Origin: Hyaloraphidium curvatum
Taxonomy: Eukaryota > Monoblepharomycota > Hyaloraphidiomycetes > Hyaloraphidiales > Hyaloraphidiaceae
NCBI GenBank assembly: GCA_025558095.1
Contig: JAIVFI010000018.1
Location: 186,001 to 250,000, forward strand
Length of the DNA stretch: 64,000 bases
Reading direction: 5' to 3'
Part shown: piece by piece, positions 51,803 through 61,914 of the stretch
Position numbering within the stretch: the first letter of the stretch is position 1
How the letters are laid out: each line of letters begins with the position of its first letter
The notes under the pieces: model-generated
The model's input: the letters and a program-made list of their open reading frames with translations, nothing else
The model's database searches: none
Told to the model about the DNA's origin: nothing
Made by a program: the position numbers and the translations under genes

Positions 51803-52058
51803 TTAGCCTTTGGGAACTTCTTGCCCGTCTCTTCTCGGAATCGAGGAGCAAGCGCGCTTGAAATCGTCCCACTCCTTCAGGCACTTTGTCCGGTCTCCCT
51901 GGGTAGTCCATGGGGATCAGGTCTCGTAACAGCTCAACAGAGAGACACTGACGGACCTTGTTGGCGGCAAGGCACTTTTGCAGCGGCTCGTAATCGCAAA
52001 GGAGGGCGGCCGCCTGCGATCCCGTGAAGCCTCCGCTCTGCGGTAATGCCGAGTCCAT
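51803..52058 (-). CDS. 65-residue twin-Cys (CHCH-like) small protein
   Basis: Two exons, 51957-52058 and 51803-51898, with a 58-bp intron (GTCCGT...CCCAG). The spliced product of 65 residues has ALLCDYEPLQKCLAANK followed by GDRTKCLKEWDDFKRACSS. That is four Cys in two helices as C-x7-C...C-x10-C, with the G-D-R-x-K-C-L-x-E-W signature seen in small mitochondrial intermembrane-space or cytochrome-oxidase-assembly proteins. The Cys spacing is near but not exactly twin C-x9-C. No single frame of useful length reveals it. An import-by-disulphide-relay mitochondrial protein is the likely role, inferred from pattern only. Confidence 0.7.
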
Positions 52059-52352
52059 CGCGACGATGGCCCACTCCGGCGCGCCGCGCAGCTGCCCTAA
52101 TCTTCAGCTGCTGGGTTCCTCGTGGAACCGAACCGACGGGTCGGCGTCGCCTGGGAGCTCAGGCCCGAACGATGTTTACGCGACGTTGACGCGTTCGATC
52201 AAGGGTCCGACCCCCGACGCCGAGGGGTCCTTCGCTCCGTCGCTTGCTCAATCCTCTTGGCACGTGGCCGCGTGCTGAAGAAGTGCACACGCGGTGACGT
52301 GCTTGCACCGGGGAACGATTCGCGTCGGACGGTCCGTCAATAGGGGAGCACG

Positions 52353-54400
52353 ATGCCGACCGTGAAGGTTGGCACTGCCGTCCGGCAGACGATGGAGGGG
52401 TTCGGGACGTCGCTCTGGTACTCGCATTGCGCCTGCTGGATGGCAAGGCTGGCCGCTGAACGACGGTCCCGCGTTCGCGAACAGCTGGTGGGCCGGCCAG
52501 GTTGGAACGTGGTCGGATGCCAAGAGGAAGGAGATCCTGGACCTGGTCTTTAGCGACAGCGGCTTGGCCTTGAACATCATCAGGCACAACATCGCAAGTG
52601 TCTCGATAGCCGCGTCTCTTGCTTCGGCTTACCTTGCGTTGCTCAGGGCGGCGGCGAGAACCCGAAGTGCAAGTTCGGCAAGCACATGTTCGAGGCTCGC
52701 GACAGTGGGTTGAAGGAATGACTTACGGGACAAGAATTGAGCTTACTTTGTTGAAGTGCCCGGCTATGCGTCCGCCATGGGCGGCCAGGACCCGGCAACG
52801 GGCATGTTCACCTTCACGTGGACCTGGGATGCCGATGCCGGGCAAATCAAGGTGCTCCTCGACCTCGTCAACGGCACCAAAGCCGGACAATACAAGGTCA
52901 ACCATCTCGAAGCCTTCAACAACAGCCCCCCGTGGTTTCAGCTCGTCAGCCAGTGTGCTTCGGGCAATGAGGATGGCAACAAGGACAACCTGCGGCAGGA
53001 CATGTACAAGCCTTTCGCTGACTACCTCGCCCAAGTCCTGAAGTGGTTCAAGGACACCCACGGAATCGTGTTCGAATCCATCTCACCCTTCAACGAGCCG
53101 TCATCGTGGTGGTGGAAGGCGGGCGGATCGCAGGAGGGCTGCAAGATGTCGATCGGAGCCCAGCAGCAGGTCATCAGCTACCTCCTTCCGGACCTTCAAC
53201 AGCTTGGGATTTCGACCGAAATCGTTCTTTCGGACGACAACTCGATCGAGGACACCTACAACACCCTCAACCGGCGCGGCGGCATCCAGGTGCCGCAGGG
53301 GATGAACTTCTCGCGCGTCAACACGCACACTTACCACGGCGAGGACAAGGATCCCGCGAAGCGCATCGAGCTGTTCGAACACTGCTACTACCGTGGCAAG
53401 CGGCTGTGGATGTCCGAGTATAGCTCGGGTGGCAACGGCCAGCACCATGGCACCAGGTGATTCCGCATCGAGGTACTCCCCAGCCAAGCTGGGCTAACGC
53501 GATCATTCGCAGCATGGACGGCGCCATTCCCCTCGCCAAGACGATCATGCATGACCTCGCGTACATGGGGGTCACTGCTTGGGTCATTTGGCAGGCGGTC
53601 GAGGGATGGAAGGAGAACGTTCGGATCAACCAGAACTGGGGTGCCATTTGGGCCGTCTATTCCGGTGGGCTGGACGGGAATCCAGCCTGTTGGGAGCTGT
53701 GCCTTACGCAAACCTCCTCAGACTTCCCCGTCGGCTCCGAAACGTACGCCAAGGAGCGCTACCACCCGTCGAAGCAGGTGCGAAGAGCCTTTGGCAGCCA
53801 GCGCTGCATGACGCTCACAACGCGCAAACGTACAGTACTACGTCCTGAAGCAGTTCTCGAACTTCATTCGGGAGGGATGGTCGATCCTTGGTGTCCAGGG
53901 AGGCGAGGTCACTGCGGCAACGGGTCCTGGAGGCGCCGGTCTCGTCATAGTCGTCAACAATCTCGGCGATGCGGACGAGAGCTATACGTTCGATCTCTCC
54001 ATGTTCACGTTCTCGGCGTCCACCGTGGAAAGGTTCAGGACCTCGGACGAGGAGGCGTGCGCAAAGATCCCCGACCTCCAGGTGGAGAACAACCAGCTCA
54101 CGGACACGGCGATCAAGCGCAGCGTGACGACGTACCGGTTCCCCGGAGCCCAGTACAACTTTGGAAGCGTCGGGATCGCCGCGGCGCCGTCGCCGGGTCA
54201 CTTTGGAGGCGCTCAGCCGCAAAGGAACGAGCAGTGGATCAACACTCCTCGCCCGGAGCAGGCTGTGGACGACCTCAAACAAGGCGCGTATGCGAGTCTC
54301 GGTTATGTACTGCTCCTGACCACCTGCTGTAGACCTGAAGGATCTTGGCGGTCAAGTCAAGGGGGCATTTCAAGGCCTCATAAACGCCTTCAAGAAATGA
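52353..54400 (+). CDS. GH30-family glycoside hydrolase
   Basis: Eight exons: 52353-52417, 52485-52593, 52647-52704, 52757-53456, 53513-53664, 53722-53777, 53836-54295 and 54333-54400, 555 residues. The spliced N-terminus gives MEGFGTSLCWWAGQVG, then LALNIIRHNIGGG and RDMPGYASAM. The acid/base Glu is in ESISPFNEPSSWWW (N-E-P), and the nucleophile is probably the Glu in RLWMSEYSSGG. The beta-domain follows with VIWQAVEGWKEN and YYVLKQFSNFIREG. GH30 enzymes cleave beta-linked glucosyl, galactosyl or xylosyl bonds. The intron at 52594-52646 has a GC donor. The start may lie in an unseen upstream exon, as no signal peptide is present. The last intron (37 bp) is the least certain splice. Confidence 0.85.
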
Positions 54401-54416
54401 TGTTCTACTGTGTGGT

Positions 54417-55436
54417 TCATAGATCGCCTACACGCTCCCGGAGATCGGCATCCCTCCACTGCGGTCCGAAACGATCATCCAGCCAATCCAGCACGCCGGC
54501 CATGCTGGTCAGGGAGTTGAAATTGCGCCGCTCTGCCGGCGAAAGGAAGGCGTGGGCCATGTACGAGAGGTGGTGATGCGCGATGAAGAAGTTGCTGCCG
54601 AGGGTCATCGAATAGCGGACGAACCGCGCGACTGCCGCCAAGGGCGTCACCGGGTACCCAGCAAACAACGCCGGGTTCGCCAGCAGACCGCGAGCGGCCA
54701 TGACGCCATCGACGCCTGTCTGGGAGACCATTTCGTCTGCGTCCGCCAGCGAGAAGATCGACCCGTTGAAGAAGACGGGAACGAAAACGGAGGACTTTAT
54801 CAAGAAGATGGCGTCCACGTTGACGGGTTCCGTCGACTTCTGACGCTTGGTCCGCCCGTGAACGGTTATCCAGTCACAGCCTGCCCTCTCCGCCCTTTGC
54901 GCGAGATCAACAGTCTTCCGCAGGTCCGGATGAACGCGGATCTTGATCGAGACCCGCAGAGGCGTGCCGCATGTTCTCCGAACAGAGCGCGATTTCGCCT
55001 CCCGCACCATCTCGGACACGAGCTCCGGGTGCTCCATGAGATGCGCCCCGATTCCCTCGTGGATCGCCCATCGTTGCGGGCAGCCGCAGTTGAGGTCCAT
55101 GCCGTCCACCCAAGGGGCGGCCAGCTCGACAGCATCGCCCAAATCCGCAGCATTCTTTGCGGCAAACTGGATGATGACCGGGCTGTCGGTTCCGTTGGTG
55201 GCATGCTCAGCTTCCCGAGCGATCGGCGCGCCCAAGAACTCTTTGGCGAGAATCATGGGAGTGTAGGCGATGTCGACGCCGTAATCACGCACCAAAGAAC
55301 GGAAAGGGAGCTTCGAGTAGCGCACCATGGGGGCGCAGACTTTTACGTAGCTCCGTTTGCGGCGAAGGTCATAGACCAGCTCCAGTGGGTCCTTCCGAGG
55401 GAGCTCCGGGAAAACGGCTTCGTCCACATCGTCCAT
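54417..55436 (-). CDS. DUS4: tRNA-dihydrouridine synthase, DUS4-like
   Basis: Intronless, 339 residues, normal for the family. The FMN barrel shows KVCAPMVRYSKLPFRSLVRD, YTPMILAKEF, VIIQFAAKNAADLGDAVEL and the catalytic Cys region MDLNCGCPQRWAIHEGIGAH. Later come VSIKIRVHPDL, WITVHGRTKRQKS, VFFNGSI and GVMAARGLLANP. DUS4 reduces U20a/U20b in cytoplasmic tRNAs using NADPH. It ends 17 bp from the GH30 stop, convergent, leaving almost no separate 3' UTR. Confidence 0.95.
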   Translation of the reverse strand: MDDVDEAVFPELPRKDPLELVYDLRRKRSYVKVCAPMVRYSKLPFRSLVRDYGVDIAYTPMILAKEFLGAPIAREAEHATNGTDSPVIIQFAAKNAADLGDAVELAAPWVDGMDLNCGCPQRWAIHEGIGAHLMEHPELVSEMVREAKSRSVRRTCGTPLRVSIKIRVHPDLRKTVDLAQRAERAGCDWITVHGRTKRQKSTEPVNVDAIFLIKSSVFVPVFFNGSIFSLADADEMVSQTGVDGVMAARGLLANPALFAGYPVTPLAAVARFVRYSMTLGSNFFIAHHHLSYMAHAFLSPAERRNFNSLTSMAGVLDWLDDRFGPQWRDADLRERVGDL

Positions 55437-55586
55437 AAGCGCTTCCGTGCGGCAGCTAAGCTTAATCCGGGCGAGAAAACGCGATGCAGCGGCATAAGGC
55501 GAGCGCGGGGCGGTTTGAGACCAATTGTCTTCGCCTCGCTAACCAATGATGCATCAACGTCGCCTATCTTCAAGTTCGCAATGTAT

Positions 55587-56586
55587 TCAAAAGGCAGACT
55601 TCGGAGCCTCTGCGGCGGTCTCCAAGGCATCCTTCGTGATCTTGGCCACATCGATCTCGCCCTTCAAGAACGCGAGGGTCACTTCGGTATGCAGCTTGAT
55701 TCCCACAGGAAGCGCCTCGTCGCGTGCGTAGAAGTTTCCTGGAGGGGACGTTAATGAACAGTCTGGCAAGCGCCCAGATGCAGAACGATCACCGTTGTGG
55801 TTGAAGTGAATGCCCTTGCCTCCAGGGGTCGGGACGATGCGGTTCGTTCTGGGATCCAACTCCAGATCCTGGCAACCTAGCTGGGCATAGATGCCTCCGT
55901 ACCTGGGCGTAGAACCATGGCGATAGTCAATGGGCCGCGGGTGTCGTTGCGCCCACCGAATCGTACCGATTGATAAACTCGCTTACGTCGTCGTAGCCCA
56001 TCCTGGATTCGGTAACGTTCACGTTTCCCTTCCCAGCAACCCGCTCCAGCGTAGGCCACACGGCGCGGGTCCACGCCTCCGTGTGGACGATGGCGGGCAC
56101 GGCTTGCAGGAACTGTGGGTGAAGGAAATCAACCAGTGCGCCAGACAGTCGGTAGAGCGACTCAGATTCGTCACTCACTTCGCAAACAACGGTGCAATCG
56201 TGTGCTTGGCAGATGCCGTCGACTGTCCTCTTGATCTTCACGCACAGGGCCTCCATGTCCTCATCCTCGAGGGCGCGAACTGTGCCGTACAGAGTAACCT
56301 TGTCGCCGATGATGTTGAAACGCCCTAATGAGACCATGAGCTGTCGATAAAGAAGCTACGGAGACGCACAATGAGTGGAGCACATACCTTGGTCGACAAC
56401 GTGTCCGATGGAGATGGTGAAAGGACTAGTGGCTGGCATTTGCCGATAGATCGCAGGAAGGGCCGTAATGACGTTACCCGCACTGACGAGCGGGTCCCGC
56501 CCACCCCACGGCATCGACCCGTGGACTTGCTTCCCCTGGATCTCGATTCTGATCATGCGCGAAGCGGCGAAGTTGCTTCCGACCTG

Positions 56587-56661
<75 letters not shown>

Positions 56662-57433
56662 GAACGTCAGCCAAATGGCAATCGCTCGTGCAAGCAGCCC
56701 ACCCTTAATCCGACGTGGCCGACAGGCATAGGCACAACGTGCATCCCGAACACCATACCGGGCTCGATCCCCGCCAAGCAATTCTCCGCCAGCATGAGCC
56801 TTGCCCCGCCGTCTTCGGGAAGGGGAGGTCCCTCCTCAGCGGGCTGAAAGAGGAAGACGACGGTGCCCTCCAGCTGATCCCGCATCTGGCAGAGCACTTT
56901 CGCGGCCCCCAGGAGCATCGCCACGTGCGTATCATGGCCGCAAGCATGCATTACAGGGAAAGGGCCCCCGGGGTAGTCGTTGTCGACGACGGTAGACTTG
57001 TACGGCAGGTCCTGGAGCTCCAGCACCGGCAAAGCGTCCATGTCGGCGCGCAGGCAGATGGTCTTGCCCGGCTTTGCCCCGCGCAGCACTCCGATGACGC
57101 CCGTTTTGGCGATCCCAGTCCGAATGTCCTCGACACCGGCCTGTTTCAAATAGTCGGCGACGATCTTCGCGGTGCGAAACTCCCGGTTCGGGAGCTCCGG
57201 GTGTTGATGAAGATCATGCCGCAGCTCGACGATGGCAGGCTTCAGAGAGGGAAACGGTGGAGAGAAATGGGGCAAGGATGGCGAATTCGTCGACGGCAGG
57301 AGAGGGAAGCGCGTTGGTGTGGTTGAGGAGTCAGGTACTTCACGAGAACAGCAAGCTCGGGGCTGTAACAGACCAATTCCTTCGCGATGAGCGCATCGAC
57401 GTCCACGTGAGCGGATCCGTTTGCGGAGGACAT
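55587..57433 (-). CDS. M20-family N-acyl amino acid amidohydrolase
   Basis: Six exons: 57344-57433, 56703-57239, 56388-56583, 55967-56324, 55793-55902 and 55587-55738, 480 residues. Introns are 104, 119, 63, 64 and 54 bp. Metal and catalytic motifs are ELRHDLHQHPEL, CLRADMDALPV, MHACGHDTHVAMLLGAAKV, the acidic FQPAEEG and FGMHVVPMPVG. The dimerisation domain has IEIQGKQVHGSMPW. The C-terminal catalytic part is rebuilt through three splices: RYGGIYAQLGCQDL, GKGIHFNHNGNFYARDEAL. It hydrolyses amide bonds of N-acylated amino acids such as hippurate or IAA conjugates. No signal peptide is seen. Intron 2 contains a long GA/CT microsatellite. Confidence 0.9.
56591..56661. repeat. (GA)n dinucleotide microsatellite in an intron
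   Basis: Perfect GA repeat of 31 units at 56591-56652, then an interrupted tail to 56661. It lies in intron 2 of the amidohydrolase gene just inside the 3' splice site. On the transcribed strand it reads CT/CU, so it also serves as an unusually long polypyrimidine tract. Confidence 0.95.
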
Positions 57434-57802
57434 GGTGGCGGCAAGAGGGAGCCCGTCCTTTTCTGTCTCCCCGGGGGGCAAGCAGAATGCGGAGCCCTCA
57501 ACCCGCGCGATCGCGATCATCCCTTGACTTCCTCCCGTCCGCTCTTATTCGCAGCGGCGCGCCACCACGCGATTTCCTGTCCCTGACCGACCGCCTTTAC
57601 GTATCTGTCTTCTTCTGTCGTGTCGCTACTTTCCCAGGCAACCCCGTGCGCGATGTCTCCGTAGGCTGCAAGCAACCCAGGCACTCGCTACATCGCTAGA
57701 TACGGGCAGTACGGGCAGTCTGGCACTCGGTTCGCTCTACCGGCCAGGCAGTCGTCACGCGGCGAGATACGGGCACTCTGGAGTTCGTCTGGGCTGTTCG
57801 GA
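57434..57802. promoter_or_regulatory. Divergent promoter region with GATACGGGCA repeats
   Basis: About 370 bp between two divergent start codons. Near 57699-57780 a short unit GATACGGGCA occurs twice, with related ACGGGCAGT and GGCACTC pieces between them. These are candidate binding sites upstream of the transporter gene. Confidence 0.4.
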
Positions 57803-59332
57803 ATGGACGATCCGATCGTCGTCGAGGATGACGACGCCATTCCTGCTCCAGCTGCGGCAGCAGGGCGCGGGCACACGCCGCTTCCGACGTCCCTCGCCAG
57901 TGCTACCGTCAATTACTCGGTGCAGGTTGTAGGACTGCCTGTTCTGGTCGTATCCTACTCTTTGGCTGTTTCGGGTTGGGTCATGGGCCTAGCTGTCTGG
58001 GTCGTCGTCGGCGTGTTGATGGGTTGGACTGCGCTCTTGACCTGCCGCTGCATCGAGTACGGACGGACCGATTATCCCATGGTTACCATGCTGGACATGG
58101 TTTCCGGTGCCTTTGGGTCCCCGGCTTTGTCGAGCATTGTGTGGTTCTGCTTCCTTGCCGAGCTCTTCGGGTCGAACGTTACTGCCTACATCGTTATTAG
58201 CCACTCAATGGTTCTTCTGTGGCCTAGTCTGTCGCCAATCGCGATCAATTGCTGGATCTCCGTGATCGCCTTTATCATGGCACAGTTCCTATCGTACAGG
58301 TTGCTGTCGCTGACGAGCGTACTCGGCATCTTTGTCTGCCTCTTCACCGTGCTCGTTGTTCCCTGGAACGGCTTGACGGTAGATCCTGGTACTCCTGGGA
58401 GCATCCTGACTCCCGCTCCGACGACGCTGTGGCCTGTTGACTGGACCAGCGCAACGCTGCTGTTCGGCATCGTGAGCGGCTCGTTTGCCGCCCACTCCAG
58501 CCTGCCCTCTGTCTATTTGAGCTTGGAGGACAGGGCAAAAGGCAACAGGGATGTCGCCATGGTGTCTCTCTCTTTTGCGTTTGCCTTTGCGAGCTACCTG
58601 GCAATTGGAGTTTGCGGATTCCTCATGTTCGGCACAAAGGTGGAGGAGGAGATCACAGTGAATCTCGGAAGGCTTCAGACAAACAAGGAGCTGAACCGGA
58701 TTGCTACTGCGCTGATTCTCCTTCTTCCAATGTTGGTGATTGTCGGACGGCCGCTTCGCTCCGCTAACTCTGTGTGCGCGATTAGGGCGCAGTATCCGCT
58801 TTGGCTCGAGCCCGTACGTGTTGCGGTAGACATGGCCATCACACGCTACGCCTACCACTTGAAAGTGGGACGTGAAGCCGTACAACCTCATCGCTCTTCA
58901 GCACGTCCTCAACTGCAGGAACCCTCGGAAAGCGATCCTGCGATACCGGTCGTCGCGGAGTCCGTTGCGGAGGACAAGGAGACTGAGCCGTTGCTTCAGC
59001 GGACCAGAAGTGGCTCGGTCTTCGACAGCCTCCGCACCCCGCTGCTGAGACTCTTTCTCATCATGCTCGCTATGACGATATCGATCCTCGTCCCGTCTTT
59101 TGCGAACCTTCTCAGCTTGACCGGCGCGCTGTGCAGCAGCGTGACGGCCATTTTGGTGCCCGTGGCTTGCTATCTGAAGCTGTTTTACTGGGACGGCCCG
59201 CCACCAAGATTGCCCGGCCAGCCGGAGCCATATAGGGCTTCCACAGTGGAAGTCGTGTTCGGCATTGCGTCTCTCGTGTTCGGGCTGTTGCTGGCCGTGA
59301 TAGGCACAGTAGGGACGATCCTGAACATGTGA
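57803..59332 (+). CDS. Amino acid/auxin permease family transporter
   Basis: Intronless, 509 residues. Eleven membrane spans can be drawn, starting with VGLPVLVVSYSLAVSGWVMG, then VWVVVGVLMGWTALLTCRCI. Later spans include IVWFCFLAELFGSNVTAYIV, ISVIAFIMAQFLSYRLLSLT, FGIVSGSFAAHSSLPSVYLS, FAFAFASYLAIGVCGFLMFG and ILLLPMLVIVGRPL. The last are LIMLAMTISILVPSFANLLS and FGIASLVFGLLLAVIGTVGT. The order, the G-x-x-x-P first span and the F-x-x-H-x-x-x-P-x-V-Y element match the AAAP family (SLC32/36/38, yeast AVT). A long acidic cytosolic loop (residues about 365-415) may be regulatory. Substrate and membrane (vacuole or plasma) are not determined. Confidence 0.9.
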   Translation: MDDPIVVEDDDAIPAPAAAAGRGHTPLPTSLASATVNYSVQVVGLPVLVVSYSLAVSGWVMGLAVWVVVGVLMGWTALLTCRCIEYGRTDYPMVTMLDMVSGAFGSPALSSIVWFCFLAELFGSNVTAYIVISHSMVLLWPSLSPIAINCWISVIAFIMAQFLSYRLLSLTSVLGIFVCLFTVLVVPWNGLTVDPGTPGSILTPAPTTLWPVDWTSATLLFGIVSGSFAAHSSLPSVYLSLEDRAKGNRDVAMVSLSFAFAFASYLAIGVCGFLMFGTKVEEEITVNLGRLQTNKELNRIATALILLLPMLVIVGRPLRSANSVCAIRAQYPLWLEPVRVAVDMAITRYAYHLKVGREAVQPHRSSARPQLQEPSESDPAIPVVAESVAEDKETEPLLQRTRSGSVFDSLRTPLLRLFLIMLAMTISILVPSFANLLSLTGALCSSVTAILVPVACYLKLFYWDGPPPRLPGQPEPYRASTVEVVFGIASLVFGLLLAVIGTVGTILNM

Positions 59333-59360
59333 ATGTTCGTTGCAACCAAGTAATGCAGCG

Positions 59361-59366
59361 AATAAA
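59361..59366 (+). terminator. AATAAA polyadenylation signal
   Basis: Canonical AATAAA 29 bp after the transporter stop codon, in the 53-bp gap before the convergent syntaxin gene. It is the clearest polyadenylation hexamer at a gene end in this window. Confidence 0.5.
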
Positions 59367-59385
59367 GGGCACGACAACGAAAGGG

Positions 59386-61065
59386 CTACGAGTAGTAGTA
59401 GTCCAACCACAACAACGCCACTGTCATGACCTGACGAGCGACAGACGATCAACTGCCTGGCCCGAACATCAGACGGTTCAGCCCACCATCAGGAACACGA
59501 GAACGAGCGTACGACGGCCCCCAAATCGCTTCTGCGCGCTGCGAAGCTGCTCATTGGCCGCCATGACATTGTCGGTCTGGTGAATCGCCTCGTCGTGCAG
59601 GCGCTCGATCACGTCCTGCTGCGACTGAAGATGGAACGCAAGTTGGGACTGCAGCTGTGAGATCTCTTGGATCGATTGCGTTGCTTTCCTGTGTTGCACC
59701 AGACGAGGATTAATGGAAGTTGCCACGTCAGCCGGACGGAAAGGTACGAACCAAACTTGCTCCATGTTATCCTCCAGCTCCCGCAACAGCGTTTCATTCT
59801 CCCTCTCGAGCTCCATCTTCTGAGCCGGCGTCAAGAGCGAGTCCAGATCGTCTTCAGTAAACTGATTCGACGAGTTGACGAGGCTCTCCAAGCTGGAACC
59901 CGGCTTGATGAGGGGCCCCGCCGCCATCGGATCCTCGCTCTCCTTGGCGACAAACGACCCTGGTGCGCTCGCGGGGCTCCGGCTTTCCCGGGAATGCGAT
60001 CGCGCTCTCGCGCGATCCAAGCTTCTTTCCCGAGTTTGCGACGGCGAGCGACCCGTGCGACCGAACGCGGCATTCGTGAGGCGAGTCAGGGAGAACGTCG
60101 GGGTCGCGTTCAAATCAATGTTGGAGGGCGTCGGTACCACAAGCGACGTGGAGCTGGTGGTCCGCAGCTGCTCAAACTGGTTCACGTCCAGAATGGGCAT
60201 GGCCCTGGGCCTCATCCTGACAAGCGAACTCAGCAGAAATAGAACAGAGAAATGTCCGTATGTACTCACATGTCCCTCTTCTTCATGTCCCGCTCGGCCC
60301 GCTCCTCCATGAGCTGCCTCAGAATCGTCGAAGCATCCATGAGCTTCTTGTCCAGAAACCAAACAACCCCTATTCTGTGCTCTCTCAACAGCGCACGATG
60401 ATTTCGAACCGACAATGGCTCCGTCATCGTGGAGAGAATAGAGCCCGGGACGGAGTCCGGCAGGCGATCTGGCGTTGGCGGCGGTGAGCCCAGCTGCTGT
60501 TGACACTTGACCAGCCTTAAACTGACCGACTTCCTTCCTGAGCACCTGGATCTCGTTTGCAACAATCTTCAGGTACTTCTTCAGCTCAATCTCAATCTCG
60601 TCCTTCTCCTTGCCCGACAGAGTGGTGACGATGATCGTCTTGGGCTGCGGGGATCCCGCGCCGCTGCTAGATATCACCGGAAAGGCGACGCTGACGGGTC
60701 GTGCGTCCAGTCCATTGGGTAGTCGCCGCGTGAGGTCGAGGAACGGTCCCCGAATCGAGCGGAGGAACTTTCCCAGCTCGCTTATGTGACCGCTCTGAAC
60801 CCGCGCCAAGAACGGGTGTCCGTTCAGTTGATGTTCCGTGAGCTTTCCTCACGAAACCCACTATTCGGTAAGCTTCCTTCGTGAACGTGTCTTTTGGGGC
60901 AAACGGCTTCCTCCGCCGGAGGATGGACTTCCCAGGGTCCGAGTCTCCGTTCAGGGGGGCGGCAGCTCCGGCGGCCGGCTGCTGCCCCGGATCCTCCACC
61001 GTCAAGATACGCCGCACAAAGCGGCTGCTCCGTAGCGCGTCATCGAACACCGCTGTGATGTTCAT
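59386..61065 (-). CDS. STX18: ER t-SNARE syntaxin 18 (Ufe1-like)
   Basis: Five exons: 60862-61065, 60507-60794, 60270-60418, 59487-60216 and 59386-59430, 471 residues. Introns are 67, 88, 53 and 56 bp. The N-terminal motif MNITAVFDDALRS and KDTFTKEAYRISGHISELGK (joined across intron 1) are syntaxin-18 hallmarks. Next come a helical domain and a disordered R/S-rich insert, then the SNARE helix SIQEISQLQSQLAFHLQSQQ...LHDEAIHQTDNV. The tail anchor RRTLVLVFLMVMTVALLWLD is completed only by the last, 15-codon exon. It mediates retrograde vesicle fusion at the ER. The insert makes it longer than animal forms. The acceptor of intron 2 is less certain. Confidence 0.88.
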
Positions 61066-61253
61066 CGCCAGCAGAACGAGCCACGTCGTTGCGACGACGG
61101 TCCCCCGCGCAGCGGCGAGCAAACAACTTCTCTTCTCCGCCCTCACAACTGTAGAGGCTTGGTTAGGAAGTTGAAAGGCTCCGTCAAACGTGGCATTTGG
61201 TTTTGTTCGGACAACGCTCTGACGGAGCCGGATTCGCTGCCGCGCCTTTCGCG

Positions 61254-61838
61254 ATGGTGCTCAATCTCCTCTGGAACGCCGCGAGGCTCGTGGCCATCAT
61301 ATCCCCGTTTCCGTTCTACGCGTACCTGTGGCACTATCCGCAAAAGTTCGTGGATGTGGCATGCACCGATGGAGCGGACCCGTCGCACAGGATGGCGCAG
61401 ATTTCGACGGGCCTCAAGGCCCTGCAGATCCTGGCGCTCCTGACGACCGCCTCGTTCTCGAGCCACGTGTTCCCGCCGTGGTGGTCGCTCCTGCTCTTTG
61501 CGGGTGGCCAGTATTTGAACGTGCGGGCCTACCAGCTCCTGGGGGAGACGGGCATCTATTACGGCAACAGGTTCGGCAGGAACGTGCCGTGGGTGTCCGA
61601 GTTCCCGTACGGGACCATCAAGGACCCGCAGTACTGGGGCAGCATCATGAGCTTGCTCGGCGTAACGTGCTGGATCCCGCTGCGATGGGTGCTGCCGTGG
61701 ATTGCCGGTTACTTCCTAATGGTGGGCGGTACAGTGTCTGCCTCGGTGATTCTTCTTTCATCTAACGTAACACAGATGGAGGTTGAGCGCAAAGAGCCGA
61801 AGACGAAGGCCAAGGTCAAGGCTAAGCGCGAGAACTAG
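61254..61838 (+). CDS. Phospholipid N-methyltransferase (plant-type PLMT/PEMT)
   Basis: Intronless, 194 residues from the Met at 61254 (MVLNLLWNAARLVAIISPFP). Conserved blocks are SPFPFYAYLWHYPQKFVDVA, GGQYLNVRAYQLLGETGIYY, GNRFGRNVPWVSEFPYGTIK and DPQYWGSIMSLLG, plus four hydrophobic spans. This matches plant-type and related phospholipid methyltransferases, which convert methylated phosphatidylethanolamine to phosphatidylcholine in the ER using SAM. The tail is Lys-rich (KTKAKVKAKREN) and may serve as an ER-retention or surface-binding tail. The ORF upstream of 61254 is not conserved. Confidence 0.9.
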   Translation: MVLNLLWNAARLVAIISPFPFYAYLWHYPQKFVDVACTDGADPSHRMAQISTGLKALQILALLTTASFSSHVFPPWWSLLLFAGGQYLNVRAYQLLGETGIYYGNRFGRNVPWVSEFPYGTIKDPQYWGSIMSLLGVTCWIPLRWVLPWIAGYFLMVGGTVSASVILLSSNVTQMEVERKEPKTKAKVKAKREN

Positions 61839-61914
61839 CTGGAGGGTGGCGCATGGACCTCGACAGAGGAACTTGCTGTCTTTGAGCCCGGGCGGCAGGT
61901 AGTCTGTTCCTCAA

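Noticed and set aside
56591-56661. GA repeat as a possible CRISPR or telomere-like array
   Set aside because: It is a plain dinucleotide microsatellite without spacers and is fully inside an intron.
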